A DNA stretch of 64,000 nucleotides. Source: Flagellimonas beolgyonensis. GTDB lineage: Bacteria; Bacteroidota; Bacteroidia; Flavobacteriales; Flavobacteriaceae. Each line of letters starts with the position of its first letter. Within the stretch, counting starts at the first letter, position 1. The translations under genes were made by a program, and so were the position numbers. The notes beneath the pieces were generated by a model. It made no database searches. It saw nothing but the letters and a program-made list of their open reading frames with translations, and was not told the origin of the DNA. Location: assembly GCF_003992615.1 (NCBI RefSeq), contig NZ_RZMY01000016.1:372001-436000 (forward strand). The letters run 5' to 3'. Shown here one piece after another: positions 33,158-42,665 of the stretch.

Positions 33158-34549
33158 ATGGCCTATAAGTTGCTTTGGTTCCCCATAACCAGTTTTCTTC
33201 TATTTATATGCCTAATAGGTTTCCCTCAATCAGGATTGGCACAGCAAGTGAGCGGTACGGTGCTGGACAAAGCAACCGAAATACCTCTGGAGAATGTCAA
33301 TATTTATATTGAAAACACGAAAATAGGAACGGCCACCAACGATAAGGGAAAATTTAGGCTCCGAATCAATGCTCCAACAAGTCAATCGGATAGCCTGACC
33401 TTCTCCATTGTTGGTTACCGAACCTTAAAACTGGCCCTGTCCGACCTTTTGGACACTAATCCTAACACGATAATGCTATCCGAACTGACCAACGAATTGG
33501 GAGAGGTCATTGTAGATGGAAAAAGAAAACTGCAGCAAAAATTGAGGTACAAGGAACTTTCGCGTTTAAAGAGGGGCCTTTTTGCTTTTGGTTCTACTCT
33601 AATTGACGACAAGATTTACGTGATAGGAGGCAGTGAATCCTATACGGAGGATACCATGAGAGAAGCGATCGAAGCTGCGAGTATAAATAACCCTACGGGA
33701 GGCATTCTTGCTGTATTGGACGAACTTGACCCCAATGGAAGCTACCAAGGTTACAACAACGAGTTGCAGGTCTATGACATCCTTTCCGATCAATGGCACA
33801 CCTCACCCATCGAATTTGAGAACCGTTCCCACCATCAAATCAATATTATCAATGATAAGATTTATGCGCTTGGCGGCAAACGGGTGGCTAACAATAAATC
33901 CAAAGAATATTTATTGAACACTATAGAAATACTCAGTCTGGATTCCCTCCAAATCATAATGGATAATGTTAACCCCCATCAGGCTGTGGATTTTGCTTCA
34001 TTTGCTTATAACGACAATTTATTGGTAATGGGCGGATCCAATAAAATGACGAAGGATGGCCGTAAGGTTTTTACCGATAAGTGCCACTTTTTTAACGCTA
34101 CTAATGGGTATTGGTATGAACTGGCAACGATGACCAAACCCAAGGAAACAGATGGTGTCATCATTGAGGACAAGGTCTTTTTGATTGGCGGTTTCAACGG
34201 TAAACCCCTTTCGGAAATAGAATCCTTGGACCTTGAGACGGGAACATGGAAAAAAGAAGGTGATCTGTTTTATGCCATGGAGAAACCCAGTATCACCAAG
34301 CACAACGGAACCATCTACATTTATAATTTCGGTAAACTCCATATTTATGATACCAAGAAGGCAACCTTAACGGCCTATGATATTGACCTTTTCATCAACA
34401 ATCCCAATCTGCATTATTACCAAAACAAACTTTATGTGCTGGGTGGGCTTGTTGAAGAGGAGTTTTCCAAAAAACCTTCATCTCGACTATATGAAATCAA
34501 CCTAAATCAATTGGCCAAAACAAAGGTGGCCGATTCGAAAAACCTGTAG
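33158..34549 (+). CDS. Secreted kelch-repeat protein with N-terminal CarboxypepD-reg-like domain
   Basis: The 463-aa protein has a signal peptide (about 1-28, ending GLAQ), a carboxypeptidase-regulatory-like beta domain (about 30-112, with VSGTVLDKATEIPLENVNIYI and SIVGYRTLKL) and a kelch-type propeller (about 140-450, with repeats of the form DDKIYVIGGSE, NDKIYALGG, NDNLLVMGG, EDKVFLIGGFNG and NKLYVLGG). The domain pair is typical of Bacteroidota surface or periplasmic proteins of unknown function. There is no clear operon partner. Confidence 0.82.
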   Translation: MAYKLLWFPITSFLLFICLIGFPQSGLAQQVSGTVLDKATEIPLENVNIYIENTKIGTATNDKGKFRLRINAPTSQSDSLTFSIVGYRTLKLALSDLLDTNPNTIMLSELTNELGEVIVDGKRKLQQKLRYKELSRLKRGLFAFGSTLIDDKIYVIGGSESYTEDTMREAIEAASINNPTGGILAVLDELDPNGSYQGYNNELQVYDILSDQWHTSPIEFENRSHHQINIINDKIYALGGKRVANNKSKEYLLNTIEILSLDSLQIIMDNVNPHQAVDFASFAYNDNLLVMGGSNKMTKDGRKVFTDKCHFFNATNGYWYELATMTKPKETDGVIIEDKVFLIGGFNGKPLSEIESLDLETGTWKKEGDLFYAMEKPSITKHNGTIYIYNFGKLHIYDTKKATLTAYDIDLFINNPNLHYYQNKLYVLGGLVEEEFSKKPSSRLYEINLNQLAKTKVADSKNL

Positions 34550-34703
34550 CTGTCAAAACACTTTTCCCGGACAACCAAGAAGCAGTCTTTTTACTGCCAA
34601 TACTACTTCGCATTTTCCACCACATAAAGGTGAAACCTTTTGATTTTTCCCAATAATAATTTTTCATACCTTACCTGCTCTGAAACAAAAACCGAACGAC
34701 TAC

Positions 34704-37700
34704 ATGAGAAAAAACTGCACCCTATTGCTATTGAGTTTGTTCATTGCAATTCCAACCCTATTTGCCCAAGAAAACAAGGAAGAGCCCGATAGCACCAAAA
34801 AGGCCACCAAGGAACTTCCCCTGGAGCCGGAAAGAACCATTTCCTTTACCACTCAAGAAGGCACATGGTTGTCCTTGGATGTGAGCCCCGATGGCACCAC
34901 CATCATTTTTGACATGATGGGCGATTTGTACACCATTCCCATGCAAGGAGGGAAAGCCACAAAAGTAACCGAAGGAATGGCTTACGATGTACACCCCCGA
35001 TTCAGTCCCGATGGCAAATCCATTGTGTTCATTTCCGATAAAAGCGGGTCGGACAATATCTGGACCATGGAGCTGGCATCCAAAGAGACCAAACAGATTA
35101 CCAAGGATAGCGACCAAAATTACTTTGCGGCCGATTGGAGCCCTGACGGACAGTATATTGTGGGAGCCAAGGGTCGAAGAAACATCAAATTGCACCTGTA
35201 CCACAAAGATGGTGGCGGTGGGGTTCAACTCATTGACAAGCCGGAAAACCTGAAGGCCATTGACCCCGAGTTCAGTCCCGATGGGAAATTGATCTATTTT
35301 TCACAACGATCCAGGGCATGGAACTACAATGCCCAGTTGCCCCAATACCAATTGGGCACCTATGACATGGAAGATGGGGAACTTTCCACCATTACCTCTC
35401 GTTATGGGTCTGCCTTTACACCCACCCTTTCACCGGATGGAAAATGGTTGGTCTTCGGCAGTCGGTTCGAAACCGAAACCGGTCTGGTACTTCGTAATTT
35501 GGAAAATGGCGATGAACGTTGGTTGGCCTATCCCGTTCAGCGTGACGAACAGGAATCCATTGCGCCGCTGGGTGTGTTGCCTGCGATGGCATTTACGCCG
35601 GATAGCAAAAATCTCGTTGCCAGCTACGGTGGCAAAATATACAAGATCAACATCGATTCCAATGTGGCCACGGAAATACCCTTCGAAGTGGACGTAAACT
35701 TGGAAATGGGTCCCCAGCTATCCTTCAAATATCCCATAGAGGATACCCCCGAGGCACTGGTGACCCAAATACGGGATGCGGTGCCCTCTCCGGATGGGAC
35801 CAAACTCGCCTTTACGGCATTGAACCGTTTATACGTGATGGATTTACCGGATGGCACACCCAAACGTTTGACCAATAATAATTTTACCGAAGCGCAACCG
35901 GCATGGTCTCCTAACGGAGAAAGTATTGTTTTTGCCACATGGGAAACTGAAGGTGGACACCTCTACAAAATCAGCGCCAACGGAAGGGGCAGGGCACAAA
36001 AATTAACTCAGGAAGCAGCATTGTATTCCAACCCCGCCTGGTCCTACAAAAGCAATCGAATTGTGTTTACCCGCGGTACCGCCCAAGTATACCGAGATGC
36101 TATTGGGCCTAGGGCCCAAGGCGCCCAAGAAGATTTGGCCTGGATTCCTGCCGATGGCGGCAAAGCAACTTTAATCGATAAGGCTGAAGGTCGTTCCAAT
36201 CCGCATTTCACCAAAGTGGATGACCGTATCTACCTCAACAAAGATCGCGCCTTGATTTCCATTCGTTGGGACGGTACCGATCAAAAGGAACATTTGGAAC
36301 TGAGTGGTATCACCACCTTTGGGTCATCCTCATTCGGATTCCATGACCACAATGGAGGACACAACATACTGCCGGGCTCGGAACAATACCAAGAACCCCA
36401 GGATAAATCTTCAGCACCTTCTGAAATCAAAATATCTCCGGATGGCACAACGGCATTGGCCAAGATCAACAATGATATTTATACGGTTACCATTCCAAAA
36501 TTTGGAAAAACGCCAAAAATCTCTGTAGCCGATGCCGACAAAGCTGCCTTTCCGGCCAAAAAACTCACCGTTATGGGTGGGGAGTTTCCTGCGTGGGAAG
36601 GTAACAGCAAAGATGTTCACTGGTCGTTGGGTGCCAGTCACTTCATCTACAACATTCCTGCGGCAGAAGCCTATGCCGATAGTGTGGCAGCAGTAAAAAA
36701 AGCTGCTGAGGACTTGAAGGACAAGGAGAAAAAAGAAGATGAAGAAAAGGATAAGGAAGATAAGGAAAAAGAGGAGGACAAAGGCTATATGGCCAAGGAA
36801 CTGAAAGTGTCCGTTAGCTATACCAAAGACATTCCAAAAGGAAACATTTTGTTGAAAGGAGCCCGCATCATCACCATGAAAAATGATCAAGTCATTGAAA
36901 AAGGCGACATCCTGATTGAAAACAACCGCATTAAAGCGGTGGGTGCTTCCGGTTCTTTGAACGTTCCCAAAGGAACCCTGGAAATAGATGCATCCGGTAA
37001 AACGATCACGCCCGGTTTTGTGGATACCCATGCCCACATGTGGCCCAATTGGGGCATCCATAAAAATCAAATATGGATCTATGCGGCCAATTTGGCCTAT
37101 GGCGTGACCACCACGCGTGACCCACAAACGGCAACCACCGATGTACTCACCTATTCCGATATGGTCGATGCTGGTATGATGCCCGGCCCACGTGTGTACA
37201 GCACAGGACCCGGTGTGGGCTACTGGGCCTATAAGATCAAATCCTTGGAGCATGCCAAGGATGTATTGAAACAGTACAGTGAGTATTACGACACCAAGAG
37301 TATAAAAATGTATTTGGTGGGGAATAGACAAATGCGCCAGTGGATCATAATGGCTGCCAAAGAGTTGGAACTCATGCCCACTACCGAAGGAGGGCTCGAT
37401 TTCAAACTCAATATGACCCAACTATTGGATGGGTACCCAGGCCATGAACATTCGTTACCGATTTATCCCATATATAAAGATGCGGTGCAGAGCATTGCCG
37501 AATCCAAAATGGCGGTCACCCCTACCCTTTTGGTATCGTATGGCGGACCATGGGCTGAAAATTATTACTATGCTACGGAAGAGCCGTACAACGATAAAAA
37601 GTTACAATATTTTACACCCTACGAAGAACTGGCAGAGAAATCACGTCGAAGAAGTGCTTGGTTTATGCCGGAGGAGCATGTATTTATGAAGCATGCCGAA

Positions 37701-38096
37701 TTCATGAAGGATTTGGTGGAGGCCGATGGTATTGGTGGCGTGGGTAGCCATGGGCAGTTGCAAGGTTTGGGATACCATTGGGAACTGTGGTCGGTGGCCA
37801 GTGGCGGCATGGACAACAAGGATGCACTTAAAGTGGCCACGATTTTTGGTGCCGAAGCGCTAGGTTTGGACAAGGACCTGGGCAGTATTGAGGCCGGTAA
37901 ATTGGCCGATTTGGTAATTCTAGACCAAAACCCGTTGGACAACATCCGGAACACCAACACCATAAAGTATGTGATCAAAAACGGAAAGGTGTATGATGCC
38001 AACACCTTGGACGAGATTGCCCCAGTGAAAAAGGCAGCGGAAACCTTCCATTGGCAAACCGTACGACCCGAAGGTGTGCCCGGCATTAAAAAATAA
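34704..38096 (+). CDS. Secreted TolB-type beta-propeller / amidohydrolase fusion protein
   Basis: The 1130-aa protein has a signal peptide (about 1-22), PD40/TolB-like propeller repeats (about 50-640, repeated SPDGKSIVFISDKSG, SPDGKLIYFSQRS, SPDGKWLVFGSR, SPNGESIVFATWE), a Lys/Glu/Asp-rich linker (about 665-705) and an amidohydrolase domain (about 715-1115, with TPGFVDTHAHMWPNWG metal ligands, MYLVGNRQMRQW, GVGSHGQLQGLG and EAGKLADLVILDQNPLDN). This fused layout is known in Bacteroidota and Gammaproteobacteria; substrates may be cyclic peptides or imides. It is a single-gene unit followed by a terminator. Confidence 0.9.
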   Translation: MRKNCTLLLLSLFIAIPTLFAQENKEEPDSTKKATKELPLEPERTISFTTQEGTWLSLDVSPDGTTIIFDMMGDLYTIPMQGGKATKVTEGMAYDVHPRFSPDGKSIVFISDKSGSDNIWTMELASKETKQITKDSDQNYFAADWSPDGQYIVGAKGRRNIKLHLYHKDGGGGVQLIDKPENLKAIDPEFSPDGKLIYFSQRSRAWNYNAQLPQYQLGTYDMEDGELSTITSRYGSAFTPTLSPDGKWLVFGSRFETETGLVLRNLENGDERWLAYPVQRDEQESIAPLGVLPAMAFTPDSKNLVASYGGKIYKINIDSNVATEIPFEVDVNLEMGPQLSFKYPIEDTPEALVTQIRDAVPSPDGTKLAFTALNRLYVMDLPDGTPKRLTNNNFTEAQPAWSPNGESIVFATWETEGGHLYKISANGRGRAQKLTQEAALYSNPAWSYKSNRIVFTRGTAQVYRDAIGPRAQGAQEDLAWIPADGGKATLIDKAEGRSNPHFTKVDDRIYLNKDRALISIRWDGTDQKEHLELSGITTFGSSSFGFHDHNGGHNILPGSEQYQEPQDKSSAPSEIKISPDGTTALAKINNDIYTVTIPKFGKTPKISVADADKAAFPAKKLTVMGGEFPAWEGNSKDVHWSLGASHFIYNIPAAEAYADSVAAVKKAAEDLKDKEKKEDEEKDKEDKEKEEDKGYMAKELKVSVSYTKDIPKGNILLKGARIITMKNDQVIEKGDILIENNRIKAVGASGSLNVPKGTLEIDASGKTITPGFVDTHAHMWPNWGIHKNQIWIYAANLAYGVTTTRDPQTATTDVLTYSDMVDAGMMPGPRVYSTGPGVGYWAYKIKSLEHAKDVLKQYSEYYDTKSIKMYLVGNRQMRQWIIMAAKELELMPTTEGGLDFKLNMTQLLDGYPGHEHSLPIYPIYKDAVQSIAESKMAVTPTLLVSYGGPWAENYYYATEEPYNDKKLQYFTPYEELAEKSRRRSAWFMPEEHVFMKHAEFMKDLVEADGIGGVGSHGQLQGLGYHWELWSVASGGMDNKDALKVATIFGAEALGLDKDLGSIEAGKLADLVILDQNPLDNIRNTNTIKYVIKNGKVYDANTLDEIAPVKKAAETFHWQTVRPEGVPGIKK

Positions 38097-38113
38097 AATT
38101 TCAATACATTGAT

Positions 38114-38144
38114 AAAAAAGCCACACAAAAGTGTGGCTTTTTTT
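38114..38144. terminator. Terminator after the amidohydrolase fusion gene
   Basis: AAAAAAGCCACAC, AAAA loop and GTGTGGCTTTTTTT form a strong stem with A and T tracts, usable on both strands. Nearly the same hairpin recurs at 42507-42536 and 46168-46198. Confidence 0.85.
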
Positions 38145-38175
38145 GTTTTTGCTCCCCCTCTTGGGCTCGAACCAA
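38114..38175. repeat. Left direct repeat: terminator plus 3' end of tRNA-Asn (attachment-site-like)
   Basis: Positions 38146-38175 are identical over 30 bp to 46201-46230, which contain the 3' end (T arm and acceptor strand) of the tRNA-Asn gene. Including the terminator, about 62 bp match with few differences. The tRNA 5' half is absent here. A full tRNA on one side and its 3' end on the other is the signature of integration at a tRNA gene. Confidence 0.8.
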
Positions 38176-38258
38176 AGAAAGAAAATGTTTGATATCCTGC
38201 ACTTTAAAAAAATATCTATTCCATTGTACTCCAAATTGCATCCCTAATTTCTATTATT

Positions 38259-40076
38259 TTATTGCCATTTTCTTAAGATTCCAAAAGCTTTTTCTATTTG
38301 ATTATTTGCCAAAGGCAAATCTTCTAGTTCTCTTAACAAATCTATGGTTTCATTTGCGTTTTTTATTGACAACTCTTTGTTTTTAATAAATTCTTGATAC
38401 AAAAAAGCAATATTAAGTTTTGTGCCTGCATACTTCAACACACTATCCTTATTCCTGAAATCAAAATACCTATCAGCAATCTTTATTGCTTCACAAAGGT
38501 TTTCCTCTGCTTGAGAATAATTCGTTTGTTTTATGTTAATATTTGAGAGATTAATATGAGATACCACTAAGTCTTTTGCATATCTTCTAGGCTCATTTTC
38601 AAAAAGTCTTTGTCTAATTTCTAATGCTTCTTGTGCAGAAAAATATGCGTCATCTAAATTGCCTGTTTTAACTAATAAATTTCCATAATTATTTAAATTA
38701 ATTGCTAAAAGTGGCAAATAGGTTTCAGGTTGAATACTTGCCAAGGTTTTTGCTGCATTTACTGATTCAATATATTTTTGTTTGGCCTCTGTAAGTCTGC
38801 CGTTTTGTTTGAAAAAAACACCTAAATCTCCATTTATATAACAATATTCATATAAGAATGTGCCTGGATTTACATTGACCAATTCCTCAAATATCGTTAA
38901 AGAGCTATTTAGTGCATTTTCCGCCTTAATTGATTGCATCAGCTCCCTTTCAACGTTTCCTAAATTGCGAAATATTAATCCCTTCAAGCGTAAATATTCA
39001 ACAGATGGTATATCCTTATTTGCATTTACAACTTCGATAGCTATTTTTAGGAATTTCTTTGCCTTTTTGAACTCAGCCTCCTTATAAAATAGATTTCCCA
39101 AGTTGTTCAATGTTATCATTGCTAAAATGGCATCATTTTCAGAATCAATCTTGCTCATCGGTTCTTGATTCTCCAAAGATTTTAAAAACAAACATTCTGC
39201 TTCTTTATAAAATCCTAACTTACTTTTTGCTTCTCCCAAATCTGTTAAAACCTTAGCATAGATAGTCAAATATTTGCCGCAGTTATCCTGAGACAGTTTT
39301 ACTAATGCTTCTTTTGCTTTAGTCAAATGTAATACCGCATTCTCAATTTTATTTTTATAATAATATAACCAACCAAACGCCATATTAACTTTAACTTGAT
39401 CACTAATTTCAAGTTGTCTATTTGCCAATTCTTTTAAATGTTTTTCTACTTCACTAAAACATTTTATTTGAGACAACAATTCAATGGAAGTGAAGTAATT
39501 TTTCGGGCTAGGATTTAATTTTAAGGCATTTGTGATGCAATTTGCAATTTGATTATGACTACCCTCAGCAAATAAAAGTTTAGCTCTTAATAACCATAAA
39601 TCTGAATATTCTTCATTAACTTTTAATAACTCATATGTCTGTTTTGATAATTTTTCAATTTTAAGTATTGAAAGAGCTTTATCTAAATTTCCTCCAAGGA
39701 AGGCTTCATATGCTTTTGCTTGAATCTTAGAAATTTGTCTAAAATCCCTACCATTCAAGTCATAAAGTATACTATTTAACTGTTTTTCCTTATCAATAAT
39801 TTCCTGCTTCTTTAATGCTAGTTCATTTTTTAAATCAAATACTTCCTTTTCTTGATAAGCAACAACTTTTTCACTCAATTCATAGTTCTTTTGACCAAAA
39901 GAAATTTTTTCTTTCAATTTTTCAATTTCTTCAAAATCGGGTTCTAAATATTTTTTAAGGACCTTTTTGATTTCAATTGTTTCTTCTTTTCCAAAAGAAT
40001 TAATTATTTGAACAATCGTATTGTTATTCCCTTGAACTTTGTTTATTTTATTTTTTTTGAAAAACCAGCTACTCAA
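38259..40076 (-). CDS. TPR-repeat protein with N-terminal GNNNTI motif and coiled coil
   Basis: The 605-aa protein is soluble. Residues 1-23 (KKNKINKVQGNNNTIVQII) contain a Gly/Asn-rich GNNNTI motif, residues about 45-115 form a coiled coil rich in Lys and Glu, and the rest (about 120-590) is a run of tetratricopeptide repeats in the style of signalling/NTPase-associated TPR arrays (for example ANSLTIFEELVNVNPGTFLY). There is no catalytic domain. Codon use is AT-rich, unlike its neighbours outside 38.2-42.5 kb. Its start overlaps the end of the next upstream gene (40069-40494) by 8 bp, so the two are a translationally coupled pair. I do not recognise a specific family; GxNxI motifs of this kind occur near effector-associated regions of conflict-system proteins. 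Confidence 0.7.
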   Translation of the reverse strand: MSSWFFKKNKINKVQGNNNTIVQIINSFGKEETIEIKKVLKKYLEPDFEEIEKLKEKISFGQKNYELSEKVVAYQEKEVFDLKNELALKKQEIIDKEKQLNSILYDLNGRDFRQISKIQAKAYEAFLGGNLDKALSILKIEKLSKQTYELLKVNEEYSDLWLLRAKLLFAEGSHNQIANCITNALKLNPSPKNYFTSIELLSQIKCFSEVEKHLKELANRQLEISDQVKVNMAFGWLYYYKNKIENAVLHLTKAKEALVKLSQDNCGKYLTIYAKVLTDLGEAKSKLGFYKEAECLFLKSLENQEPMSKIDSENDAILAMITLNNLGNLFYKEAEFKKAKKFLKIAIEVVNANKDIPSVEYLRLKGLIFRNLGNVERELMQSIKAENALNSSLTIFEELVNVNPGTFLYEYCYINGDLGVFFKQNGRLTEAKQKYIESVNAAKTLASIQPETYLPLLAINLNNYGNLLVKTGNLDDAYFSAQEALEIRQRLFENEPRRYAKDLVVSHINLSNINIKQTNYSQAEENLCEAIKIADRYFDFRNKDSVLKYAGTKLNIAFLYQEFIKNKELSIKNANETIDLLRELEDLPLANNQIEKAFGILRKWQ

Positions 40077-40494
40077 TTTTTTGATTTATTTTATTCCCAT
40101 CTCCTTTTATTGACCCTAAACTATTTTCCTTTTTTGAGATTCCAGAGGATGCATTTTTTTGATTCCTTTCAATAAAGTCAAATATTAAAGTAATTATGCA
40201 TAGTAAAACTAAGGACACACTCACTGTATCACTAAGAACAGGACTGGATATTTCAAAGGAAACATTTGCAATCTTCCCTAAAAACTTATAGACAACCCTA
40301 TTAAGAAGTATTAAGTTAATAAGTATAGCCCAAAATGCCTTAATATAACGCCTTTGAGGGTTATACAGCATCATAACCAATAATACCAAAAATCCAATTA
40401 TCAATGAAAGTGAAATGCTTTTTGAAACAAGGAAACATATAATTCCTGCCAATACTCCAATAAAAAATGATATTACAAACCAGTTTAATTTCAT
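40069..40494 (-). CDS. Small multi-span membrane protein with C-terminal GDGNKI motif
   Basis: The 141-aa protein has about four membrane helices (roughly residues 5-27, 29-45, 53-75, 88-105) and a cytosolic tail ending GSIKGDGNKINQKIE. The tail motif GDGNKINQ resembles the GNNNTIVQ of the overlapping downstream TPR protein. I know of no family for it. The shared motif and 8-bp overlap suggest that the two products assemble together at the inner membrane. Composition is AT-rich like the rest of 38.2-42.5 kb. Confidence 0.6.
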   Translation of the reverse strand: MKLNWFVISFFIGVLAGIICFLVSKSISLSLIIGFLVLLVMMLYNPQRRYIKAFWAILINLILLNRVVYKFLGKIANVSFEISSPVLSDTVSVSLVLLCIITLIFDFIERNQKNASSGISKKENSLGSIKGDGNKINQKIE

Positions 40495-40668
40495 AAAAAT
40501 GTGAATTAACTCTTAATAAATCAACATCCTAAGTTCTTACTGTTATCAAAAAGAGAAATCAATTGAATATATTAAAAGAATATTTGTTAACATAGATTAT
40601 GGAAAAGAAAACTTTTAAATAACTTGACAAATGTTTCTTACCCCCCAGTATTAAATAAAGGGTTTATT

Positions 40669-41640
40669 ATGTCTGAAATAGATTATAATAAAATAATAAG
40701 TAATTGGTCAAATATTTCATTAGGCGCTAGTATTCTTGTCGCTTTCGCAGCAGCGACTGTGGCCTTTGCCGGATTTAAAATTCAACATTACACCAAACTT
40801 CAATCCACAGAAAATCAAAAAGAAAGTGATGATAAATTAGAAAAGTTGTCTCATCCTTTACCTAATGAGTTTCAAATAACAAACATTGCTTTAATAATTC
40901 TAGCCGATGGCCTTAAAGAGTTTTTACCTGATTTAAGAAAACAAATAGAACAAGACAAAAATATTTTCAAGAATTATGATAACAACATGAATGTTATAAA
41001 AAAAGGAGTCAATATTATTGGAACTAAGAGAAATAAAAAGCTACTTAGCTTATTTGAAAACAAAGAACTTTATTGGAACATGTATATCATGGCTGATGAA
41101 AATCAAATATCACAGGGTTCACAAAAACATCTTCTAAATTGGATTTACCGTGACAAACTATCCTTTGTCGATGGCAATTGTCGACTAAGCTATGAAGTGG
41201 ATTATACAGACGGTAATCGTGAATATTTTAAAATTACCATGGATAAATCAAATTTGGATAATTTGAAAATTGAAAATACAATAATTTATTATCCCAATAA
41301 GATTACATCTCTTAAAGAATTATGCAATAAAACGATTACTATGTCAATTAATGTTGGGTCTATTAAAAATGGTCGCAATATTAATTTTGAAAATATAGAC
41401 TTCCGAGATAATTACAGCAGAACCTTTAGATTAGAGTACAAAGGAAATTATGAGTCAATATCCAAATCCAACATGGATTTTATGGCAAAAACAATTGCAA
41501 GAATCAACAACGAAATGGCAGATAAAACCGATGATCCGATAGCTAAAAAAGTATTGCTTTCAATGGCAAAAAATAGCTCAAATTTTAATACTGCGCAAGT
41601 TGAATCCTATGGTATTTTCAAATGCTTATCTATGCCTTAA
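40669..41640 (+). CDS. Unknown protein with N-terminal membrane anchor
   Basis: From the ATG at 40669, preceded by AAAGGG at good spacing, the protein has 323 aa. A TTG at 40624 is open upstream but lacks a binding site. One membrane helix lies near residues 16-38 (NISLGASILVAFAAATVAFAGF), followed by a soluble, Asn/Lys/Ile-rich domain with a central beta-rich part. No family is recognised. The AT-rich composition suggests recent acquisition. It is divergent from the membrane/TPR gene pair (174 bp between starts). Confidence 0.6.
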   Translation: MSEIDYNKIISNWSNISLGASILVAFAAATVAFAGFKIQHYTKLQSTENQKESDDKLEKLSHPLPNEFQITNIALIILADGLKEFLPDLRKQIEQDKNIFKNYDNNMNVIKKGVNIIGTKRNKKLLSLFENKELYWNMYIMADENQISQGSQKHLLNWIYRDKLSFVDGNCRLSYEVDYTDGNREYFKITMDKSNLDNLKIENTIIYYPNKITSLKELCNKTITMSINVGSIKNGRNINFENIDFRDNYSRTFRLEYKGNYESISKSNMDFMAKTIARINNEMADKTDDPIAKKVLLSMAKNSSNFNTAQVESYGIFKCLSMP

Positions 41641-41703
41641 CAATTTATAATATATCTTAAAAAAAGTGCCTTACATTTCTGTTCTTTAAGCTATAAAGAT
41701 TGG

Positions 41704-42117
41704 TTATTGATTTATTAATTGTAGTTCATTATATCTGTGTTTAACGGCTACTTTTATTTTTGAATCAAGCGTGTCAATAGTAAATTCCAACTCAATAAAT
41801 TCCTTATCTATAATTAATGATCCTAAGGTTAATGGCCTTGGCAATTCCAGATCATTACTTTTATAATATTCATATGATTTTGGATAAGGGAAGGAAAAGT
41901 CAAAATTAAAAACCAAATTGTCCAACACTTCCATTTGGGCACGATTATCATTTTTAGATTTTCGGATTCTTAGTCTTCCATTTTGCTTTACCATAGTCTT
42001 CAGCAATTCGCCCTTTACCATGGTTTTTATTTCCAATAGTCCAAAGACGATTTCAAGTGAAGTTGAAGACCCCCTATCTAAAAATGCTTTGATTTCCCCT
42101 AAAACATTGTTGCCCAT
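41704..42117 (-). CDS. Unknown small protein
   Basis: The 137-aa reading (start at the ATG at 42115-42117, MGNNVLGEIKAFLDRG) is soluble and mixed alpha/beta, with an ending ELEFTIDTLDSKIKVAVKHRY. An earlier ATG at 42168 adds 17 residues (MFPLFRHIPF...), and I see no decisive ribosome binding site for either. No family is recognised. Convergent with the 40669-41640 gene and divergent from the XRE gene across 122 bp. Confidence 0.5.
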   Translation of the reverse strand: MGNNVLGEIKAFLDRGSSTSLEIVFGLLEIKTMVKGELLKTMVKQNGRLRIRKSKNDNRAQMEVLDNLVFNFDFSFPYPKSYEYYKSNDLELPRPLTLGSLIIDKEFIELEFTIDTLDSKIKVAVKHRYNELQLINQ

Positions 42118-42190
42118 AATTTGAAAAATGTTAAGATGAAAGGGGATATGCCGAAACAACGGAAACAAGTTAGCACATTTTTACCAATTA

Positions 42191-42204
42191 CCACATTCAT
42201 GTGG
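42191..42204. promoter_or_regulatory. Inverted repeat at the xre promoter
   Basis: CCACAT-TC-ATGTGG is a 6-bp inverted repeat with a 2-bp centre, 36 bp before the preferred start of the XRE gene and upstream of the divergent small gene. It is a plausible autoregulatory operator of that XRE protein. Confidence 0.4.
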
Positions 42205-42239
42205 TTTACATAATTGCTTCAATAATGCAAATTGGGGCC

Positions 42240-42479
42240 ATGCGAAGAAAATACACCCAAGAAGAGCTACGATTTTTAAAGAATTTTGGCGAACGTTTAC
42301 GCGAATTGAGGGAAAATGTTGGTTTATCTCAAACCGCATTAGAGACCGATGCCAAGATGTCCAAAAATCAGGTCGGTAGAATAGAAAGAGGTGAAATCAG
42401 TACTTCAGTAGTAAATTTACATCTTTTGGCTCAAGCCTTGGAAGTAGAAATTAAAGACCTCTTTGATTTCGAAAAATGA
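42240..42479 (+). CDS. Small XRE-family HTH regulator
   Basis: From the ATG at 42240 the protein has 79 aa (MRRKYTQEELRFLKNFGERL...) and consists of one Cro/C1-type HTH (LSQTALETDAKMSKNQVGRIERGEISTSVVNLHLLAQAL, of which MSKNQVGRIERGE is the recognition region). Single-domain XRE proteins of this length often control small mobile elements or islands. Earlier ATGs at 42201 and 42225 are open. A terminator hairpin follows at 42507. Confidence 0.8.
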   Translation: MRRKYTQEELRFLKNFGERLRELRENVGLSQTALETDAKMSKNQVGRIERGEISTSVVNLHLLAQALEVEIKDLFDFEK

Positions 42480-42506
42480 AACAATAAATATGTAATGTCA
42501 GCAATA

Positions 42507-42536
42507 CAAAAAGCCACACAAATGTGTGGCTTTTTC
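42507..42536. terminator. Terminator after the small XRE gene
   Basis: AAAAGCCACACA, AA loop and TGTGTGGCTTTTT form a perfect stem. It is the middle of three nearly identical hairpins (38.1, 42.5, 46.2 kb) and marks the right edge of the AT-rich segment. Confidence 0.8.
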
Positions 42537-42665
42537 ATTTATAGACCCAACAAATATTTTCAAATCGGTACTTGGTCAAATTTATGGTAAAGCTGAATTC
42601 GACGGGCCAAACAAAATGAAATCAGCTATTTTTAATATATTCCTGCATCCAATAGTATTAATTAC

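Noticed and set aside
36411..37421. A 336-codon open frame on the minus strand opposite the propeller/amidohydrolase gene
   Set aside because: The opposite strand has clear domain motifs throughout; this frame is rich in low-complexity His/Ile/Phe stretches expected from antisense reading.
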